Shown in pieces: positions 58,787-64,000 of a DNA stretch of 64,000 nucleotides (position 1 is the stretch's first letter; the number at the start of each line of letters is the position of its first letter). The notes below the pieces were generated by a model. It had not been told where the DNA came from. It searched no databases and was given only the letters and a program-made list of their open reading frames with translations. Source of the DNA: Streptomyces sp. V3I8 (GTDB lineage Bacteria; Actinomycetota; Actinomycetes; Streptomycetales; Streptomycetaceae); contig NZ_JAUSZL010000002.1 in assembly GCF_030817535.1 (NCBI RefSeq), positions 8,494,001 to 8,558,000 of the forward strand. The letters are read 5' to 3'. The position numbers and the translations under genes were made by a program.

Positions 58787-60499
58787 CTACGTCCGGTCGC
58801 TCTCGTGACCCGCGGCGTCCACGACGTCGCGCTTGCCGGTGTGCTCCCGCTGGTCGAGCTTCGCCTGTTCCGGGTGGTGCAGGTCGAAGGCGGGGGACTC
58901 GGAGCGGATCTTGGGCAGGGTCACGAAGTTGTGGCGGGGCGGTGGGCAGGAGGTGGCCCATTCGAGGGAGCGGCCGTAGCCCCAGGGGTCGTCGACCTCG
59001 ATCTTCTTGCCGTACTTGGCGGTCTTCCACACGTTGTAGAGGAAGGGGAGGGTGGAGAGGCCCAGCAGGAAGGCGCCGATGGAGGAGACGGTGTTCAGTG
59101 CGGTGAAGCCGTCGGCGGCCAGGTAGTCGGCGTACCGGCGCGGCATGCCCTCGGCACCCAGCCAGTGCTGGACGAGGAACGTGGTGTGGAAGCCGACGAA
59201 CAGCGTCCAGAAGTGGATCTTCTCCAGGCGCGTGTCGAGCATCGTGCCGGTCATCTTCGGCCACCAGAAACTGAATCCGCCGAACATGGCGAAGACGATC
59301 GTGCCGAAGAGGACGTAGTGGAAGTGGGCGACGACGAAGTAGCTGTCGGTGACGTGGAAGTCCAGCGGGGGTGAGGCGAGCAGAACACCGGTGAGGCCGC
59401 CGAAGAGGAAGGTGACCAGGAAGCCGGCGGCCCACAGCATGGGGGGTTCGAAGGAGATCGAACCCTTCCACATGGTGCCGATCCAGTTGAAGAACTTCAC
59501 CCCGGTGGGGACGGCGATGAGGTAGCTCATGAAGGCGAAGAACGGCAGCAGCACCGCTCCGGTGGCGAACATGTGGTGGGCCCACACCGTCACGGACAGG
59601 CCGGTGATGGCGATGGTGGCGCCGACCAGCCCCATGTAGCCGAAGACCGGTTTGCGGGAGAACACCGGGAGGATCTCGGTGATCACGCCGAAGAACGGGA
59701 GCGCCAGGATGTAGACCTCGGGGTGGCCGAAGAACCAGAAGAGGTGCTGCCACAGGATCGGGCCGCCGTTCGCCGGGTCGAAGATGTGGGCGCCGAACTT
59801 GCGGTCCACCTCCAGCGCGAACAGCGCGGCGGCCAGCACGGGGAAGGCCAGCAGCACCAGGACCGAGGTGAGCAGCACGTTCCACACGAAGATCGGCATG
59901 CGGAACATCGTCATGCCGGGCGCGCGCATGCAGATGATCGTGGTGACGAAGTTGACCGCGCCGAAGATCGTACCGAACCCGGCCAGCGCCAGCCCCATGA
60001 TCCACAGGTCACCGCCCACGTAGGCGGTGCGCTCACCACCGCTGAGGGGGGTGTAGGCGGTCCAGCCGAAGTCGGCGGCGCCCTGGGGGGTGAGGAAGCT
60101 GGACAGGACGATCAGGCCGCCGAAGAGGAAGAACCAGTACGACAGCATGTTCAGCCGCGGGAAGGCGACGTCCGGGGAGCCGATCTGCAGCGGCATGATC
60201 GCGTTGGCGAACCCGGCGAAGGTGGGGGTCGCGAACAGCAGCAGCATGATCGTGCCGTGCATCGTGAACGACTGGTTGTACTGCTCGGTGGACAGGAACT
60301 GCATTCCCGGCCGGGCCAGTTCCACCCTGATCGCCATCGCCAGCAGGCCGCCGATCAGGAAGAACCCGAAGGACGTGATCAGGTACAGGTGGCCGATCTT
60401 CTTGTGGTCGGTCGTCGTCAGCCACGACACGACGATCCGGCCCTTGCTACGCCGCCCCTCGACCGGCACCAATGTCACCGGTGTTGTCTCAGTAGTCAT
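58787..60499 (-). CDS. ctaD: Cytochrome c oxidase subunit I (stand-alone)
   Basis: A 570-aa, twelve-helix haem-copper oxidase subunit. [20 protein letters not shown] carries the low-spin haem His, [20 protein letters not shown] the CuB His and cross-linked Tyr, [11 protein letters not shown] the His pair, and [20 protein letters not shown] the last haem ligands. All catalytic residues are present. No subunit II or III is adjacent, so this is an extra copy that must assemble with subunits encoded elsewhere. The ATG at 60499 follows GAGGGA. Confidence 0.95.
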   Translation of the reverse strand: MTTETTPVTLVPVEGRRSKGRIVVSWLTTTDHKKIGHLYLITSFGFFLIGGLLAMAIRVELARPGMQFLSTEQYNQSFTMHGTIMLLLFATPTFAGFANAIMPLQIGSPDVAFPRLNMLSYWFFLFGGLIVLSSFLTPQGAADFGWTAYTPLSGGERTAYVGGDLWIMGLALAGFGTIFGAVNFVTTIICMRAPGMTMFRMPIFVWNVLLTSVLVLLAFPVLAAALFALEVDRKFGAHIFDPANGGPILWQHLFWFFGHPEVYILALPFFGVITEILPVFSRKPVFGYMGLVGATIAITGLSVTVWAHHMFATGAVLLPFFAFMSYLIAVPTGVKFFNWIGTMWKGSISFEPPMLWAAGFLVTFLFGGLTGVLLASPPLDFHVTDSYFVVAHFHYVLFGTIVFAMFGGFSFWWPKMTGTMLDTRLEKIHFWTLFVGFHTTFLVQHWLGAEGMPRRYADYLAADGFTALNTVSSIGAFLLGLSTLPFLYNVWKTAKYGKKIEVDDPWGYGRSLEWATSCPPPRHNFVTLPKIRSESPAFDLHHPEQAKLDQREHTGKRDVVDAAGHESDRT

Positions 60500-60695
60500 C
60501 AGATCCCTCAATCGGCAGCACCACGTGACCGTGGAATCCGGGCAGCGCAACGGGTACCTCGCCCACCGGTCGTGGTGTCGGGCAGTGCGTAACCAGTTGA
60601 GCCCAATCCATGCCTGTAGGCCGGAAGCCGAGCCGACGGCGGAGGCGCGCCGACCCCAATGAACCAATATGCCGTTCGTCTGAACGGTGTACGGG

Positions 60696-61418
60696 TCACA
60701 CACGGTCATGGTTACGGCCACGGGTCCGGTGGCGGCCCGCCCGCGAGCCCCGGTAGGCGGCGCGGCGCACCGCTGCCAGGGCGCTGCCCGGACCGAAGCC
60801 GGGAACGCTGTGCGCGTAGACGTCGAAGTCCACGCTCTCCTCCCGCGGTACGGGCAGCGGAGCGCCCACCGTCAGCACCGCGAACGCCCGCCACGTCCGG
60901 CCGGCGCTCCCGGCGCACAGGTCGAGGACGAGCGGCCCGGCGGCGAGGGCGTCGCGCAGACTCGCCGGGTCGCCGTGCACGGGTGCCCGGTCCTGGCGGG
61001 GAAAGGCGGCCAGGAGGCGGTGGTGACCGCCGACGCGGTACTTCAGCAGGGTGGAGTACGGGCCGCCCAGCGCGTCGGCGCGCGGCAGGGGCAGGCGCCG
61101 GACGGCCCGGCCCCGTCCGCTGCTGGTGAGGAGCAGGTCGAGGGGCCGGCCCGGACCCGCCGCGTCCTCGACGCGTACGGCCAGTCCCAGCCCGTCGGGC
61201 AGCCGGCCGGGCAGACCGGCCGCCCGGGAGAGGCGGACCGTGGCGGCGTACCGGCCGGGCGTGTCGAGCCACGGAACGCCCCAGCGCCCGCCTCCGTCGT
61301 CCACCACCTCCAGTTCGGCCGTGCAGGTCAGCCCCGTCGGGTGCAGTGCCGGGGCGTGCCGCAGACGGGCCAGGCGGCGAAATCCCGCCTCGACGGCGCC
61401 GACCAGTCGTTCTCCCAT
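60696..61418 (-). CDS. Catalase-fold (SrpA-like) protein, possible haem enzyme
   Basis: A 240-aa protein. The core reads [20 protein letters not shown] then [44 protein letters not shown] and the end [15 protein letters not shown]. This resembles the beta-barrel of short catalase-related proteins (SrpA/allene-oxide-synthase-like); in Streptomyces they are often labelled phosphodiesterase. The proximal Tyr motif of true catalases is not obvious. The ATG at 61418 is chosen because upstream codons show no family features. It is divergent from the kinase. Confidence 0.6.
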   Translation of the reverse strand: MGERLVGAVEAGFRRLARLRHAPALHPTGLTCTAELEVVDDGGGRWGVPWLDTPGRYAATVRLSRAAGLPGRLPDGLGLAVRVEDAAGPGRPLDLLLTSSGRGRAVRRLPLPRADALGGPYSTLLKYRVGGHHRLLAAFPRQDRAPVHGDPASLRDALAAGPLVLDLCAGSAGRTWRAFAVLTVGAPLPVPREESVDFDVYAHSVPGFGPGSALAAVRRAAYRGSRAGRHRTRGRNHDRV

Positions 61419-62014
61419 GCCGAACCCCGACCTTCCACGAAACCAGGCAGTTGCTCCGCTCCGCCGGTGGCCTGTGGCGGAGGGCCGACCGAGTACCCCC
61501 GCGGACGCGAAGCATGAACGGGCGCCTGACACGGTCTGCGCGCCGGGGCGCGGGTCGCTCCGCCGCACGTGATGTCGGCCGAAACCGTGGCGAACGGAGA
61601 TTCCGGCGAACGGGAGGACGGCGGTGTCCGGACGCGGGGGCCCGTGTGCCGGATGGGGCGCCCCCGTACGCGGGATGCCGGGGAGCGCGGCAACTCTCTC
61701 GCGCATCCGTCAATGAATGTGCACCGACTGTCACAACCTGACGGATGCCGACCTGAAACGACTGCTGCTGTCTGAAAGGGGCTGACCGCGAGGATAGACT
61801 TCGGCAACCGAACGGCCCTCGTCCTACGTGTAGTTGACAGCGACGGGCGATCGCCTCGGTGGTGGAGAACGATGGGGCTCCGGCACGGTGGGTCCACCGC
61901 TGTCGGAACGCCACTGCACGCGACGGGATCAACGGCGTGCCGGGCGGTCCCGACCGCATGGGCGACGTCCGGGCGCTCATGGTCATGCTCGTAGGACAAG
62001 GGAGAATCGCCCCG
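61419..62014. other. Divergent intergenic region before the Ser/Thr kinase
   Basis: About 600 bp without a convincing gene. It holds a TTGACA (61834-61839), a 10-bp palindrome GGCGATCGCC (61846-61855), and a less GC-rich patch at 61705-61770 likely to contain promoters. No riboswitch or RNA gene is recognised. Confidence 0.4.
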
Positions 62015-63904
62015 ATGCACCACCAGGACACGGCGTCCCCGGATGTGAGCCCCGAGCGGCTGGTCGCGAACCGCTACCGACTGCTGTCCCCCCTCGGGGA
62101 GGGCGGCATGGGCACCGTGTGGCGCGCCCGTGACGAGGTGCTGCGCCGCGAGGTCGCCATCAAGGAGGTGCGCGCTCCCTCCGGACTCGCCGCCGACAAG
62201 ATCCAGCGCATGTACACCCGGCTGGAACGGGAGGCGTGGGCCGCGGCCCGGATCACCGCCCGCAACGTGATCACCGTGCACGACGTGGTCACCGACGGCG
62301 ACCGTCCCTGGATCGTCATGGAACTCGTGCGCGGCCGCTCCCTCGCCGATCTGCTTGAGGCACAGGGGACGCTGAGCCCGCAGGAGACCGCGCGGATCGG
62401 CGCCGAGGTCCTGAACGCGCTGCGCGCCGCGCACGAGGCCGATGTGCTGCACCGCGACGTCAAACCGGCCAATGTCCTGCTCGCCGACGACGACCGGGTG
62501 ATCCTCAGCGACTTCGGCATCGCCATGGTGCTGGGCGACACCGCGCTCACCATGACCGGCGAGGTCGTGGGGTCCCCCGAATACCTGGCGCCGGAACAGG
62601 CGTTGGGCCGCTCCCTGGGTCCCGCGACGGACCTGTGGTCGCTCGGCGTCCTGCTGCACACCGCCGTCCAGGGCCGCTCGCCCTTCCGGCAGGACAGCGC
62701 CCTGGGTACGCTGCGCGCCGTCGTCGACGACGAACCGCCCGTCGCGGACCGCGCCGGCCCGCTGACCCCCGTCATCGAGGGTCTCCTGCGCAAGGACCCC
62801 GCGGAGCGGGCCTCCGCCGAACAGACGGCGCGCCACCTGCGGCTCATAGCCGCCGGCGCCACGCCCGACGCCGACTCCACGTCGACGGGCCCCCAGCCGG
62901 TGGCGACCGCCGGCACCGCGCAGACGGGCACCGCCGCGGCGACCGTCTTCGAACCGACCGACGACGTACGCCCGGTGCCGGACGCCACCTCCGCGGACAC
63001 CGCGGCGGTGACCGCCGTCGACGGGCCCACGGGACAGGCACGGCCCGCACCCGCGCCCACCTCGCAGGACGTCACGGCGACCGACGTGACGGCGGCGGAC
63101 ACGGCGGCGGCCGACGTCCCGGCGTCGGGCGTCACCGACACGCCCACCGTCCAGGTGCGCACGACGCCCGGCGCCTCCGACGCTCCCACCGGTGACGCCC
63201 TGCCCGTCACCGGTACGCCCGCGGCCCCGGCGCACCCGGCGGCAGCCGCCGCGCATCCCACGGGCCCCACGCACCAGCAGGTGCCGCAGGCGCACTCCCT
63301 GCCGACGGCGACCGCTCCGGTCACCACGGAGGCCCCCGGCGCCGCCCGGCCGCCGCGCGACCGGCGCAAGGGGTACCTGCTCGTGGCGCTGGCGACGGTG
63401 TCCGCCCTGCTGCTGGGCGGACTGGGCTACACCCTGCTCGACGACGGGGACGACGGCGGGGCGGACGCCAAGGACCCGGCGAACACGGCCGCCACGGGCT
63501 CCTCGTCACAGCAGGCACAGAACGGCGCCCCTTCCGCGGGCGGCGACGGTTCCGACGCGGAGGGCGGGTCCCCGGTCACGGTGACGGTCACGGGGACGAA
63601 CACGACGTACGCGGGCAGCTGCCCGCCGCCGCAGGACCAGGCACCCGCGTTCACGGCCACCTTCAAGGTGACGGAGCTGCCCGTGCGCTTCACCTACCGC
63701 TGGGTCTCGGCGGAGGGGTCGGTCGTCGACAAGACCTGGCGGGCGCTGTCGTTCTCGGAGGGCGGCCCCACCACCCACCAGCAGACGATCCGCGTGACGA
63801 CGTACGCCCAGGAGGGCACGCTGGCGAGCGCGATGGGCGTGGAGATCAAGTCGTCGCAGCAGACGATCTCCGACACGGTGCCGTTCACGGTGACGTGCCA
63901 ATGA
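62015..63904 (+). CDS. Transmembrane Hanks-type Ser/Thr protein kinase
   Basis: A 629-aa kinase. Glycine loop LGEGGMGTVWRARDEV, VAIKEV (Lys50), catalytic loop HRDVKPANVLL (146-156) and SDFGIA (DFG 166-168) with APE as APEQA. A 170-residue Thr/Ala/Pro linker leads to one transmembrane helix (YLLVALATVSALLLGGLGYT, about 454-473) and an extracytoplasmic domain of about 150 residues with a CPPP cysteine and GSPVTVTVTGTNTTYAGSCP start. No PASTA repeats. It likely senses an external signal. The ATG at 62015 has GGGAGAA upstream. A TGACGTGCCAA duplication spans the stop. Confidence 0.92.
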   Translation: MHHQDTASPDVSPERLVANRYRLLSPLGEGGMGTVWRARDEVLRREVAIKEVRAPSGLAADKIQRMYTRLEREAWAAARITARNVITVHDVVTDGDRPWIVMELVRGRSLADLLEAQGTLSPQETARIGAEVLNALRAAHEADVLHRDVKPANVLLADDDRVILSDFGIAMVLGDTALTMTGEVVGSPEYLAPEQALGRSLGPATDLWSLGVLLHTAVQGRSPFRQDSALGTLRAVVDDEPPVADRAGPLTPVIEGLLRKDPAERASAEQTARHLRLIAAGATPDADSTSTGPQPVATAGTAQTGTAAATVFEPTDDVRPVPDATSADTAAVTAVDGPTGQARPAPAPTSQDVTATDVTAADTAAADVPASGVTDTPTVQVRTTPGASDAPTGDALPVTGTPAAPAHPAAAAAHPTGPTHQQVPQAHSLPTATAPVTTEAPGAARPPRDRRKGYLLVALATVSALLLGGLGYTLLDDGDDGGADAKDPANTAATGSSSQQAQNGAPSAGGDGSDAEGGSPVTVTVTGTNTTYAGSCPPPQDQAPAFTATFKVTELPVRFTYRWVSAEGSVVDKTWRALSFSEGGPTTHQQTIRVTTYAQEGTLASAMGVEIKSSQQTISDTVPFTVTCQ

Positions 63905-63918
63905 CGTGCCAATGACGG

Positions 63919-63960
63919 CCCGGGCGGCGGCCGGTGGTTCCTCGCGCCGTCCCGCCCGGG
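63919..63960 (+). terminator. Terminator after the kinase
   Basis: CCCGGGCGG (63919-63927) and CCGCCCGGG (63952-63960) pair perfectly over 9 bp with a 24-nt loop, 14 bp after the kinase stop. Confidence 0.5.
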
Positions 63961-64000
63961 TCCCCTGTTCGTGCCGGTCCGGTCCGCCTTCGTGCCGGGA

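Noticed and set aside
61846..61855. GGCGATCGCC palindrome as a specific operator
   Set aside because: It is short and likely by chance in GC-rich DNA; no symmetry extends beyond it.

Overview
The window is high-GC actinobacterial DNA and almost certainly a Streptomyces chromosome. The evidence is strong third-position G/C bias in the coding frames, short gene gaps with GTG starts and GTGA/ATGA overlaps, a conservon (sensor kinase, roadblock, DUF742, GTPase, P450), a DUF397/DUF5753 pair, a DUF574 methyltransferase, and lineage-typical DUF4383, DUF6328, DUF6204 and DUF3618 proteins. I see no tRNA, rRNA, CRISPR array, intact transposase or replication origin.

Layout. 0-8.7 kb: a truncated TetR gene and a serine hydrolase around a doubled operator; a MerR regulator divergent from an Old Yellow Enzyme; two SRPBCC proteins, DUF6328, a GNAT acetyltransferase with a large hairpin over its start, a glutaryl-CoA-dehydrogenase-like enzyme, and a three-gene membrane operon (DUF3618, holin-X-like, coiled protein). 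8.8-11 kb: an RsbQ/RsbP-like sensing pair. 11-17 kb: aminopeptidase N, DUF1761, an MMPL exporter with its divergent MarR, DUF4383. 17-26 kb: a membrane-anchored sigma-like protein, an ATPase remnant, an FG-GAP lipoprotein, an MBL-fold protein, recQ flanked by two different tandem repeats, a lipoprotein and a methyltransferase remnant.

26-31 kb holds a coherent catabolic locus. A divergent MarR and a 19-bp palindrome face a tight operon of QueD-type quercetinase, two small XapX membrane proteins (one only 48 aa), an amidohydrolase-2 decarboxylase-like enzyme and an esterase-like alpha/beta hydrolase, with a flavin monooxygenase convergent to it. The inferred route is flavonol to depside to trihydroxybenzoate and catechol-type acid, then decarboxylation and hydroxylation.

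31-36.2 kb: Nudix, proline-rich membrane protein, MFS exporter with divergent AraC regulator, then degraded DNA containing a frameshifted kinase fragment. 36.2-42.1 kb: a normal P450 convergent with a conservon (cvnA-B-C-D plus a CYP157-like P450 that lacks the ExxR motif). 42.5-45 kb: a Tat-exported GH127 glycosidase with a ricin-type lectin domain. 45-50.3 kb: SRPBCC, glutamine amidotransferase, DUF6204, a HEAT-like protein, a DUF397/HTH-DUF5753 pair and a DUF574 methyltransferase.

50.5-61.4 kb looks like a stress/redox island: a CYP152-type peroxygenase, DUF4383 behind a good sigma-B-type promoter, a formaldehyde-dehydrogenase-like MDR enzyme, CtaG plus DUF2243, hemerythrin, a ferritin-like protein, DUF1360, a stand-alone cytochrome oxidase subunit I and a catalase-fold protein. 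The window ends with a transmembrane Ser/Thr kinase. Strong perfect hairpins separate many of these units.

All family calls come from reading motifs by eye. No database search was run.
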